A stretch of DNA of 64,000 nt. Origin: JAGQSZ01 sp049647585. GTDB lineage: Bacteria; Actinomycetota; Acidimicrobiia; Acidimicrobiales; Microtrichaceae. A program made the position numbers and the translations under genes. Below the pieces are notes generated by a model. The model did not search any database. It was given only the letters and a program-made list of their open reading frames with translations, and was not told the DNA's origin. The stretch lies in contig JBARXY010000008.1 in the NCBI GenBank assembly GCA_049647585.1, positions 16,273-80,272 of the forward strand, written 5' to 3'. This document shows positions 25,763 through 33,696 of this stretch, piece by piece (position 1 is the stretch's first letter; every line of letters begins with the position of its first letter).

Positions 25763-26938
25763 ATGGAGTTCCGCCGGATTACATCACTGCCTCCCTATGT
25801 GTTCACGATCATCGATTCGTTGAAGGTGGCAGCTCGTCGTGAGGGTGCCGACATCATCGATCTGGGCTTTGGCAACCCCGACCTGCCTTCACCCCAGATC
25901 GCGGTCGAGAAGCTCTGCGAAGCTGCACACAACGAGCGGAACCACCGATATTCGGCCTCCCGTGGCATTCCGAAGCTCCGTCAGGCAGCCGCGAACTACT
26001 ACGAGCATCGTTTCGGAGTGCGCCTTGATCCCGACACCGAGGTCATCTCGACCATCGGCGCCAAAGAGGGCTTCAGCCATCTCATGTGGGTCCTTCTGGA
26101 GCCGGGCGACGCAGCCCTTGTCCCGTCGCCGAGCTATCCGATCCACATCTTCGGACCGCTATTTGCCGGAGCGAACGTTCGAGAGATCCCACTGGGCACC
26201 GGCGAACAGTTCTTCGACAACATGGTCAATGCCTGGGAGTACTCGCATCCCAAGCCCCGAGTGATTGTCCTGTCGTTCCCGCACAACCCGACGACCACCT
26301 GTGTCGACCTTGATTTCATGCAGCGCGTTGTCGACTTCGCACGCGAGAAGGAGGTCATTCTCGTACACGACAACGCGTATGCCGACCTGGGGTTCGACGG
26401 ATATCGGCCTCCGTCGATATTGCAGGCCGATGGTGCGAAGGAGGTCGCGGTCGAGCTCTATTCGATGACCAAGTCGTTCTCGATGGCGGGCTGGAGGGTG
26501 GCGTTCGCTCTGGGTAATCCCGAGGTGATCGCTGCGCTTGCCAAGCTCAAGTCATACCTGGACTACGGAACCTTCCAACCGATCCAGATAGCAGCCACTG
26601 TCGCCATGAACGAGGCGATCGACTTTCCGGCCGAGGTCAATGCCACGTATCAGAATCGTCGCGATGCGCTCTGCAGCGGGCTGTCGAGGATCGGCTGGGA
26701 CCTGGAGCCGCCCCAGGGGACGATGTTTGCCTGGTCAAAAATCCCGGATCCCTACCTGGACATGGGGTCGGTTGAGTTCTGTTCACACCTGGTGAGGGAA
26801 GCCCAGGTCGCACTGTCTCCCGGAGTCGGATTCGGACCTGGCGGTGAGGGCCACGTCCGTTTCGCTCTGATAGAGAACGAGCAGCGAATTGCCCAGGCAG
26901 TTCGGAACCTCCGCCGGGCGCTACCGAAGCTCGCCTAG
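25763..26938 (+). CDS. alaC: Class I/II aminotransferase, AlaC/YfdZ-like
   Basis: The 391-residue PLP enzyme has the Schiff-base Lys about 237 in SMTKSFSMAGWR, the PLP-contact Asn in FPHNPTTTC, the YADLGFDGY turn and the N-terminal LGFGNPDLPSP. The overall sequence resembles AlaC/YfdZ alanine aminotransferases, which interconvert pyruvate and alanine with glutamate, rather than aspartate aminotransferases. LL-diaminopimelate aminotransferase-like members share this fold and are an alternative. It starts 9 bp after the ROK kinase gene. Full length. Confidence 0.88.
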   Translation: MEFRRITSLPPYVFTIIDSLKVAARREGADIIDLGFGNPDLPSPQIAVEKLCEAAHNERNHRYSASRGIPKLRQAAANYYEHRFGVRLDPDTEVISTIGAKEGFSHLMWVLLEPGDAALVPSPSYPIHIFGPLFAGANVREIPLGTGEQFFDNMVNAWEYSHPKPRVIVLSFPHNPTTTCVDLDFMQRVVDFAREKEVILVHDNAYADLGFDGYRPPSILQADGAKEVAVELYSMTKSFSMAGWRVAFALGNPEVIAALAKLKSYLDYGTFQPIQIAATVAMNEAIDFPAEVNATYQNRRDALCSGLSRIGWDLEPPQGTMFAWSKIPDPYLDMGSVEFCSHLVREAQVALSPGVGFGPGGEGHVRFALIENEQRIAQAVRNLRRALPKLA

Positions 26939-26960
26939 CTCCACTGTGCGGGTGGCACTC

Positions 26961-27005
26961 GGTCGTCCGGGGCGCGGTCGTCCGGGGCGCGGTCGTCCGG
27001 GGCGC
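26961..27005. repeat. 15-bp tandem repeat, three copies
   Basis: GGTCGTCCGGGGCGC is repeated exactly three times (26961-26975, 26976-26990, 26991-27005). It fills the gap between the convergent aminotransferase and TetR genes. The GC-rich units can fold, so the array may act as a transcription barrier between the converging genes. Confidence 0.9.
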
Positions 27006-27013
27006 GGACGCAA

Positions 27014-27604
27014 TCAGTCGGCGACACCCAGTCCACCCCGGCAGAATGACGCGACCATGTCCGAGACAAGGATCGGATCCTCGCCCCGTTCCGCTATGTA
27101 GACCTGGGTGAGCAGGTTGGCCACTCCGAGCATCGCGATTGCCAGCGCCTCGGAGTCCCTGTCTGGAATGAGGCCCTCCTTGATCGCAGACTCGATCTGG
27201 GTCCGCGCATCGCCTACCAGGACCTTCTGACCAGCACGCATGGCACCCTGGAACGTCGACTCGGTCCGGGCAAACTCGAACAGTTGCCGCAGGTCGTTGT
27301 GCTCGGCGAGCCAGATGACGGCTGCTCGAATTCCAAGGTCGATCTTCTCGAGGGGGTCCTGTGTCGAACTTATTGCCCGTTGCTGTCGGCGTCGCATGTC
27401 CAATTGCGACGACCGGAGGATCTCGATGAAGAGTTCCTCCTTCGAATCGAAGTACCAGTAGAAGACGCCCTTGCCGACTCCGATTCCATCGACGATGTCG
27501 GCCACGGAAGTCGGGTGGTACCCGTTCTCGGCGAACCTTCTTGTCGCATAGGCGATGAGTTGAGCTCTGCGCTCTTTCCCACGTTGGGTTAGCTGGCGCG
27601 CCAT
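27014..27604 (-). CDS. TetR-family transcriptional regulator
   Basis: The 196-residue regulator is read from ATG 27604. The N-terminal helix-turn-helix covers about 12-58 (RAQLIAYATRRFAENGYHPTSVADI, then GVGKGVFYWYFDSKEELF). The C-terminal ligand domain is all-helical and unassigned. A perfect 12-bp palindrome 25 bp upstream is a likely operator for autoregulation. The preceding gene in the same direction is glpK, 35 bp away, so a glycerol- or lipid-related effector is possible. An upstream in-frame start at 27697 would overlap glpK and cover the palindrome and is less likely. Confidence 0.9.
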   Translation of the reverse strand: MARQLTQRGKERRAQLIAYATRRFAENGYHPTSVADIVDGIGVGKGVFYWYFDSKEELFIEILRSSQLDMRRRQQRAISSTQDPLEKIDLGIRAAVIWLAEHNDLRQLFEFARTESTFQGAMRAGQKVLVGDARTQIESAIKEGLIPDRDSEALAIAMLGVANLLTQVYIAERGEDPILVSDMVASFCRGGLGVAD

Positions 27605-27628
27605 TCCAGTCACGCTAGCAACGTTCTT

Positions 27629-27640
27629 GACCGATCGGTC
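27629..27640. promoter_or_regulatory. Palindromic operator candidate for the TetR regulator
   Basis: GACCGATCGGTC is a perfect inverted repeat located between the glpK stop codon and the tetR start, within the extended TTGACCGATCGGTCTA. Spacing to the start and symmetry fit TetR-family operators. Binding is inferred. Confidence 0.6.
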
Positions 27641-29175
27641 TAGTTGGAGCTCATTGAGCTCGCCCAACCTGCCGAGCGGCTGACCCCTCGTCGCCAAAGT
27701 TCGTATGCGGCTTCGGTAGGGCCACGGTCCGGGTTCGGGGTGAAGGTCGCATCAGCGGACCAGCTCGTCGCAATCTCATCGACACTCGACCACATGCCCA
27801 CACCCAGCCCGGCCAGATAAGCGGCACCCAGCGCTGTCGTCTCGGCAACCGAGGATCGGAGCACCGAACAGTTCAGCTGATCAGCTTGCATCTGAAGCAT
27901 CATGTCCATCGCTGCCGCTCCGCCGTCGACCCGAAGTTCACGAAGCTCGGATCCGGAAGCGGCGCTCATGGCTTCGATTACGTCCCGGGTCTGGAAGGTC
28001 ATCGAATCGACGACGGCCCGCGCAATGTGGGCACGACCGGTACCCCTGGTGATTCCCAGGATCGTGCCCCGGGCGTGAGGGTCCCAGTAGGGCGAACCCA
28101 GGCCTGTGAAGGCAGGAACCACGACAACCCCGGCCGGGTCCTCGACGCTTGCCGCGAGGGCTTCGGTATCGGAGGCCGAGTCGATGATCTTCAAGCCGTC
28201 GCGCAACCACTGCACAGCGGCCCCGGTGACGAAGATCGCCCCTTCGAGTGCGTAGTGGGTCACATTCCGGATAGTCGACTCTCCGAGCATCGATCCCGGC
28301 ACCGTCCAGGCGACTGTGGTCAGTAGGCCGTCCTTGGGTCCCGGCGAGTTCTCGCCAGTGTTCATGAGTACGAAGGAGCCGGTTCCATAGGTGTTCTTGG
28401 CCATTCCGGGACTCGTGCACGCCTGACCAAAGAGCGCTGCCTGTTGGTCCCCTGCAATACCCGTCACGGGTGTTCCGGAAGGTACGCCGCAATTGCCTTC
28501 GGTAACTCCGAACGACCCCGCCGAGGGAAGAACGGTGGGGAGGGCATCCATCGGGACTCCGAAGAGATTGCAGAGTTCCTCGGACCAAGCCAGGTGGTTG
28601 ATGTCGAAGAGCATCGTGCGACTGGCGTTCGATGGCTCGGTCGCGTGGACAGCGCCGCCCGTCAGCTTCCAGGTGATCCAACTGTCGACCGTGCCGAGCA
28701 ACAGATTCTCATCGACCTTCACTCCGCCGTGTCGAATCATCCATTCAAACTTCGAACCCGAGAAATAGGGGTCGAGTACCAGCCCGCTGCGCTCTCGGAC
28801 CATCGGCAGGTGGCCATCGCTACTCAACTGCTCACACCGATCGGCGGTCCGGCGGTCCTGCCAGACGATCGCGCGGCTGCGGGGTCGGCCGGTTTGCCTG
28901 TCCCATGCAACGGCGGTCTCGCGCTGGTTGGTGATCCCGATGGCGGCAACGGTTCGTCCGAGTGAACGAGTGAGATCTGTGAGCACCTCGACAGTGGTCG
29001 TCCAGATCTCGTCGGCGTCGTGTTCGACGAGACCGGGTTCGGGGAAGTACTGGGTGAACTCCTTGTAGCTGCGGCCGACCGGAGTCCCGGACGAGTCGAC
29101 GGCAAAGGCTCTGATCCCGGTTGTTCCGGCATCGATCGCAACGATCACGGCGTCGTCAGGTGATCTGGTGTTCAT
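27640..29175 (-). CDS. glpK: Glycerol kinase
   Basis: The 511-residue FGGY kinase converts glycerol and ATP to glycerol 3-phosphate. Motifs are IDAGTTGIRAFAVDSSG at the N-terminus, ITNQRETAVAWDRQTG, RAIVWQDRRT, FSGSKFEWMI, GSPYWDPHARGTILGITRGT and the C-terminal LRVDGGAAAMDMMLQMQAD. These match canonical GlpK closely, more so than the FGGY kinase at 9053-10495. ATG 29175 is preferred, although no clear ribosome binding site is seen; TTG 29199 is the alternative. The stop codon touches the palindromic operator of the downstream tetR. Product feeds GlpD and, with the AGPS-like gene, ether-lipid synthesis. Confidence 0.95.
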   Translation of the reverse strand: MNTRSPDDAVIVAIDAGTTGIRAFAVDSSGTPVGRSYKEFTQYFPEPGLVEHDADEIWTTTVEVLTDLTRSLGRTVAAIGITNQRETAVAWDRQTGRPRSRAIVWQDRRTADRCEQLSSDGHLPMVRERSGLVLDPYFSGSKFEWMIRHGGVKVDENLLLGTVDSWITWKLTGGAVHATEPSNASRTMLFDINHLAWSEELCNLFGVPMDALPTVLPSAGSFGVTEGNCGVPSGTPVTGIAGDQQAALFGQACTSPGMAKNTYGTGSFVLMNTGENSPGPKDGLLTTVAWTVPGSMLGESTIRNVTHYALEGAIFVTGAAVQWLRDGLKIIDSASDTEALAASVEDPAGVVVVPAFTGLGSPYWDPHARGTILGITRGTGRAHIARAVVDSMTFQTRDVIEAMSAASGSELRELRVDGGAAAMDMMLQMQADQLNCSVLRSSVAETTALGAAYLAGLGVGMWSSVDEIATSWSADATFTPNPDRGPTEAAYELWRRGVSRSAGWASSMSSN

Positions 29176-29301
29176 CGGCGAAAACCTACTCGCCCCCAAA
29201 TCTCGGCTCGGTGACCTCGAAGGGATCCTCGAACCTCAAGCCGCGCAGACCATGGACGCGTTTGTCGCAGGGTCCGAGCCGACACGTCAGCGTGGTCGAA
29301 G

Positions 29302-29570
29302 GTGACCGCAATCGACGTCATCTACGAAGGGGAGGGCGGACCGTGGGTCGTGGCCCGCGCAGCACAACGTGGAACACGCACGCTAATCGAGTACACCGAC
29401 GCCCATCTCGCTGCTGGGGCCGAGCTTGCCCCAGTGCGCCACCCGACAAGTGTGCGCGCACGCTCCTTTGATGGGCGCGACGAGACCCATCTGCCCGGCT
29501 TGTTGGCCGATGCGCTGCCTGATTTTCGGTGGTCGGGATCTCGGGCGGTTCGAACGCGGAGTGGTTCAGC
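29302..29570 (+). pseudogene. hipA N-terminal remnant, frameshifted and truncated
   Basis: From GTG 29302 the frame encodes a HipA N-terminal-domain pattern: IDVIYEGEGGPWVVARAAQR, LIEYTDAHLAAGAELAPVRH and LPGLLADALPD. The expected continuation FGGRDLGRFERG is present but in the next forward frame, so a frameshift lies near 29525. The kinase core is missing because the sequence runs into the 3' end of a lipoprotein gene on the other strand. No hipB is visible. HipA is the toxin kinase of a type II toxin-antitoxin system; this copy cannot be functional. Confidence 0.7.
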
Positions 29571-30366
29571 CGCCGGGCTGGAAGTCGATAGTCAGCGGAA
29601 GTTCGGCATTGTTGTAGAGCGCATCTCGAACCCACAAGTTACCCGAGACCTGTCCCGTGAGCGGGCCCACGAGACCGATCCAACTCCCATCGCAGGAATA
29701 GACGACATCGGCTTCGGTCGCCGACACCGGCGTCAGCGTCGCTTCGCGGCACGTGTTGGAGTAGCTCGAGCCACTGAACGTGATGTTCTTAGAATTGGGT
29801 GCGTTCCATAGTCCGAGGAAGACTGGAGAGTCGTCGCGCACCCGGGCGGTCACAGTGAACGGAGTGCCCCGTGTGACTACCTCCGGCGAGGTGTGGTAGC
29901 TCACCAGCGTCGGTGGCGACACGTCGTCGGAACCTCCGACCACCTCGAACGTCACCGTGGAAGGCGGAGGTGGCGGCGACTGAAAGGGGTAGTCGGTGGG
30001 CGGCAAGTAGTTGGGGCGGTAGCTGAGTGTCCAGGTGCCGTTCGACACCAACGCTGGAAGCGCGCAGTTGATCGTGATCGTGGCATGCGTCAGGTCGCCG
30101 CCGGGATGTTCGATCGTCGAGGTGCAGTTCTCGACGCCGACGCCGGAACCCTGCGGGTTGACCAGAGCGAGTGGTAATACGTTGTAGACCTCCACGTTGT
30201 GGCTGGCTTCGATCCGGACACTGACCGTGTCGCCGGGATGGGCCGGCTGCGGCGAGATCTCTACCGAGTCGACGCTCGGTGGGGCGGGTGCCGGCGGCGT
30301 GTAGCACCCCGCCAGTGAGCCGAGCAGCACCAACACGACGACGCCGTACACCGAACGCTTCAACAT
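29566..30366 (-). CDS. Exported lipoprotein of unknown function
   Basis: The 266-residue product starts at ATG 30366, with GGGGGGATC upstream. A signal peptide ends in the lipobox LGSLAGC (Cys about 21). The mature part is beta-rich with Pro-rich stretches (TPPAPAPPSVDSVEISPQPA, SPPPPPS) and two Ig-like segments built around HPGDTVSVRIEASHN and RGTPFTVTARVRDDSP. Anchored on the outer face of the membrane; perhaps binds polymer or protein. Third-position G/C is high. It overlaps the hipA remnant tail. No family name recognised. Confidence 0.72.
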   Translation of the reverse strand: MLKRSVYGVVVLVLLGSLAGCYTPPAPAPPSVDSVEISPQPAHPGDTVSVRIEASHNVEVYNVLPLALVNPQGSGVGVENCTSTIEHPGGDLTHATITINCALPALVSNGTWTLSYRPNYLPPTDYPFQSPPPPPSTVTFEVVGGSDDVSPPTLVSYHTSPEVVTRGTPFTVTARVRDDSPVFLGLWNAPNSKNITFSGSSYSNTCREATLTPVSATEADVVYSCDGSWIGLVGPLTGQVSGNLWVRDALYNNAELPLTIDFQPGG

Positions 30367-30592
30367 GATCAGATCCCCCCTGGGCCGCACGACGTGCGCG
30401 AAAGAACCCTAGTGGAGTGTCGCGGAACTCGCGGAAAATGGGTGTCGCCGGGCGAGTAGCGAGTCCGATCTGTGGGGCGGCAGGCAGCGCCGGTACCCGG
30501 CGAGGCTCGCCAAACTAGTGAAGGAGGACAGATCGATAGCTTCCAGGTGTTGAGGGCCCACCCGAACAGTTCAGGGGGCTTGCTCGGATCGC

Positions 30593-31156
30593 TCAGCTCA
30601 GGGCTGCCTCTGACACCAGTATCTGTGCCATCGCCAACAGGGGCGACTGGCCTGGCGCTGGGCCACAGGCGTCGATCTGCTGCGCCGCACCATCAACTAT
30701 GAACTGATAGTGCACGAGGGTCCAGAAGTTCTCCTCGGCTGCATCGCAGGTGTGCGCGACATCGCGACGAAGTTGGTCGAGATTTGCATCCGCGAGGTTG
30801 GTCCGAAGGCTGGTCAGGTCCTCGGCCGAGAACTGTCCAGCTTTCGAGGTGCCATTGCCATATCTGATTCGGAATGAGCCGTCGTCGAGAACGATCAAGT
30901 GCTTCTCACACGTGCTGTCGCAGTCGAGCACGTCCAGGCGCATCAATTCACCAGGTTGAATCGTATCGGGCCCGGTTCCGGCTGGCTTCGAAACCGGTGG
31001 CTCAGATGCGCCGTCTGAAGGCAATGAACTCGACGATTCGACATCGTCCGCAGGTACCGCATTTTGGGCGGCGATAGCATCGGTCCCGCCGGAGGAACAC
31101 CCCGTCAAAATGACGATGAGCGCTAGTCCGCACGCTAAAAGGCCCAATCTTCCCAT
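30593..31156 (-). CDS. Exported lipoprotein of unknown function
   Basis: The 187-residue product has a signal peptide ending in the lipobox VILTGC (Cys about 20), a Ser/Pro-rich linker to about residue 65, and a small globular domain. That domain has four cysteines (DCDSTCEKH, HTCDAAEEN, IDACGPA) that could form two disulfides. Segment HLIVLDDGSFRIRYGNGT suggests a beta-sheet core. ATG 31156. The gene upstream and downstream are on the same strand but separated by hundreds of bases, so it is probably alone. Family unknown. Confidence 0.72.
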   Translation of the reverse strand: MGRLGLLACGLALIVILTGCSSGGTDAIAAQNAVPADDVESSSSLPSDGASEPPVSKPAGTGPDTIQPGELMRLDVLDCDSTCEKHLIVLDDGSFRIRYGNGTSKAGQFSAEDLTSLRTNLADANLDQLRRDVAHTCDAAEENFWTLVHYQFIVDGAAQQIDACGPAPGQSPLLAMAQILVSEAALS

Positions 31157-31725
31157 CGGCGGGACTGTATCGATCGAACGCGTCGAGCGCTACTGCTTGC
31201 TGAGCCCCTAACGGAGCGCTTGTTTGCGCACTGTCGTTGGGGCGGCATTCGACTTTCTAAGCCGACAGGTGGAGGTCTGGTCGACGGCTCGCACGACCGG
31301 CGGTTGCGAACACCCAACCAATTCGAGTCAGAGTTATTTGTACTATTGCAGCGACTGGTTACGCACTCGTCGACCCGAGCAGCGGTGTTCGCTGGCCACC
31401 TCTACTGGACCGTCACGCCGATTCAAGCAGGACTCAAAGCCCTAGCCGACTTCGGAGACAAGATCGATGAAATAGGCGAGAAGCGCAGAGCGAGGAAGGC
31501 AGAACTCGGAGTAGCCCAACTCGGAAGCCTCCCGGCGAATCTTTGACCACCGAACCACGAACTCAGTTCAACTAGGTTCTATGCAGTTTGCGGGTGCTGT
31601 GTTACAAGGAACGCACCCGATAGGCCTGTCCCTAAACGGCACTTTGGTAGCAGGTCCGGGATCTGCGATAGTCGGACCTCTACAGATTGAGCCTGGTGGC
31701 GGACGATGGATTGGAAACGACTCCG
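31157..31725. other. Gene-poor gap, no supported feature
   Basis: About 570 bp of lower GC content than the surroundings. A 108-codon frame on the plus strand (31220-31546) exists, but codon usage is not convincingly coding. No RNA, repeat or mobile element recognised. It may hold promoters for the flanking genes or decayed sequence. Confidence 0.5.
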
Positions 31726-32268
31726 TCAGGGTTCGGGATAAGTGTCGAGCCGGCGGAGCGCCTCATCCAATGCGGCCCGGTAGGAGAGTAGAAGAGGTTC
31801 GTCGGTGAAGAGATCCAGGCTGACCGAGTCAGCGAGAAACTGCGCTGACGAGTCTTTGCCTCCGATGAAGAAATGTCGCTTCGATCGGTCTCCCAGGTAG
31901 GTCGTGCCGAAAGTTGCGAGGTTGTAGGCGTCGATCTCGTCGGACCACTCGGATTCGAGAACCTCGTAGACCCCGGCGCTGAGGTCGCCCCGGGGGTCCT
32001 TCCAGAATGCTTCTTCGTTGGGGTATCCGTGGATGCACTGCACCACGCCGCGCACCGTAATGAGGGCGGCGCACTCCACTCGGTCTCGAGAGGTCAGGCT
32101 CGGGGTGTAGCCGCACGACAGGGCATACGCGTTGGACCTCTCCTCGCGAGCCAGGATCATGAGGTCAGTCCCCGATGAGCACGGCTCGAACGGCAGATCG
32201 AGCCTGTGGACGGTTCCTCCAAAGCTGTTTCCCACTAGCCCATTATGGCGCAACCCGCTGAATGCCAT
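31726..32268 (-). CDS. Orphan hypothetical cytosolic protein
   Basis: The 180-residue protein has no signal peptide or membrane span. It shows mixed alpha/beta sequence with ECAALITVRGVVQCIHGYPN and EAFWKDPRGDLSAGVYEVLE as recognisable segments. High G/C at third codon positions and an uninterrupted frame support coding. ATG 32268 is the longest start; GTG 32235 is possible. There is no clear ribosome binding site, so it may be leaderless. The flanks are gene-poor. It could belong to an accessory or defence set, but nothing in the sequence proves that. Confidence 0.65.
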   Translation of the reverse strand: MAFSGLRHNGLVGNSFGGTVHRLDLPFEPCSSGTDLMILAREERSNAYALSCGYTPSLTSRDRVECAALITVRGVVQCIHGYPNEEAFWKDPRGDLSAGVYEVLESEWSDEIDAYNLATFGTTYLGDRSKRHFFIGGKDSSAQFLADSVSLDLFTDEPLLLSYRAALDEALRRLDTYPEP

Positions 32269-32629
32269 TCTATCGCCGGTTATGTAGGTACTTCAGGACT
32301 AAACCGAAAGTCTCCACTCGGGGTTGAGTCGGTTTGGTCCGCCGACGTGAACCTCCACCCCGCTGAGCCGGTTGCCCGCACCCCGAGGCCTCCCCTTCCC
32401 GTCCTTGCTGCGCCCGGCCTCGGGCCCCTCGACTGGTTCTCTCCAGCGGTCGACGCAGGCTTTCCAAGGCGCGCTGCCCAGACCCAGCGAATCTCTCAGG
32501 CGCCCCAAGCGATCCGAAAGAAGGAGCCCTCCGGAAGGACCCGTCTGGAGGGGAGATATCGGAACCTTGGGCGCAGGTGCCCGCCACCTGTCGAACCGGT
32601 GCAGCGCAAAGCATCGGTAGGGTTGGAGA
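32269..32629. other. Divergent intergenic region with a strong hairpin
   Basis: This 361-bp gap lies between the orphan gene and phosphofructokinase. At 32296-32307 and 32329-32340 a 12-bp stem (GGACTAAACCGA with TCGGTTTGGTCC) encloses a smaller CTC/GAG stem. The one non-Watson-Crick pair is T-G on the plus strand, which favours plus-strand RNA. No T-tract follows. The rest is GC-rich with no open frame I believe. It could be a leader or small RNA for the downstream gene. Confidence 0.45.
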
Positions 32630-33664
32630 ATGCGCATCGGAGTGCTGACATCAGGCGGCGACTGTCCAGGTCTTAATGCCGTGATCAGGGCAATCGTCCG
32701 AAAGGTTGATCGGATCCACGGGGGATCGGTCGTCGGATTCAGAGACGCTTGGAGGGGCGTACTCGATGATGACTACCAGGTTCTGGACGTCGATTCTTGC
32801 CGGGGGATCCTTCCTCGCGGCGGCACAATTCTTGGCACCTCGAGGATTCAGCCCTACCAGTTCGACGACGGTCTTGAGCGGGTCCGCTCAGCCATGCAGG
32901 AACATCGCCTCGACGGGTTCGTGGTGATCGGCGGCAACGGTTCCATGCGGGCGGCCCTCGACCTGCAGCGCGACGGCGTGCCGTGCATCGGCGTGCCCAA
33001 GACCATCGACAACGACATCGACGCCACTGAATTGTCGTTCGGTTTCGACACGGCAGTCCACGTTGCGAGCTCAGCCATTGATCGTCTCCACACCACCGCC
33101 GAGGCGCACCATCGCGTGATGGTTGTCGAGGTGATGGGTCGCCACACCGGTCACATTGCAGTAAGGGCCGGACTGGCCGGGGGAGCGTCGATGATCCTCA
33201 TCCCCGAGGTTCCTTTCGACATTGCCGAGGTTTGCGCGGCGCTCGAGCGTCGTCACGGCGGCAACAAGTTCGCTTCGATCGTCGTGGTGGCCGAGGGGGC
33301 CATGCCTGTCGAGGGCACCATGGCCGCGCCCGACTACGAGATCGATCGCTTCGGCCACAAGCGTCTCGGCGGCATCGGCATGATGATCGCCTCCGAGATC
33401 GAAGGCAGGGTAGGACTTGAGACTCGGTTGACCTCGCTCGGATACGTCCAGCGAGGTGGGACCCCAACCGCCTACGACAGAGTCCTCGCCACCCGGTACG
33501 GGGTTGCGGCGGCAGATGCGGCGGCCGGCGGGCTTTGGGGATCGATGGTTGCATTGCAGGCGGACAAGATCGTTCACGTCCAGCTTGCCGATGCCGTCAA
33601 CACGACCAAGACCGTCGATCTGGACTTCTATCGTGAGGTTGCCATGCCGTTCTTCGCACAGTGA
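32630..33664 (+). CDS. pfkA: 6-phosphofructokinase
   Basis: The 344-residue glycolytic enzyme phosphorylates fructose 6-phosphate. Motifs are GVLTSGGDCPGLNAVIRAIV at the N-terminus, IGGNGSMRAAL at 100-110, PKTIDNDI at 123-130 with the catalytic Asp, MGRHTGHIAVRAGLAGGA and LGYVQRGGTPTAYDRVLATR. The GGNGS Gly (Gly104 in E. coli numbering) points to ATP use, while the Lys of PKTIDND is typical of pyrophosphate-dependent and actinobacterial mixed-type enzymes. It therefore belongs to the mixed group, probably ATP-dependent. ATG 32630 with GGTTGGAG upstream. Convergent with the LpqB-like gene. Confidence 0.93.
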   Translation: MRIGVLTSGGDCPGLNAVIRAIVRKVDRIHGGSVVGFRDAWRGVLDDDYQVLDVDSCRGILPRGGTILGTSRIQPYQFDDGLERVRSAMQEHRLDGFVVIGGNGSMRAALDLQRDGVPCIGVPKTIDNDIDATELSFGFDTAVHVASSAIDRLHTTAEAHHRVMVVEVMGRHTGHIAVRAGLAGGASMILIPEVPFDIAEVCAALERRHGGNKFASIVVVAEGAMPVEGTMAAPDYEIDRFGHKRLGGIGMMIASEIEGRVGLETRLTSLGYVQRGGTPTAYDRVLATRYGVAAADAAAGGLWGSMVALQADKIVHVQLADAVNTTKTVDLDFYREVAMPFFAQ

Positions 33665-33696
33665 GTCGGTGTTCGGTCGGTCGGCGTACTGACGCC

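Noticed and set aside
31220..31546. 108-codon frame in the gene-poor gap
   Set aside because: Third-position G/C is near background, no ribosome binding site and no recognisable fold; left as intergenic.
32490..32560. GAATCTCTCAGGC, similar to part of a glycine riboswitch
   Set aside because: The matching 5' half of the aptamer is not present, and the downstream gene (phosphofructokinase) gives no glycine context.
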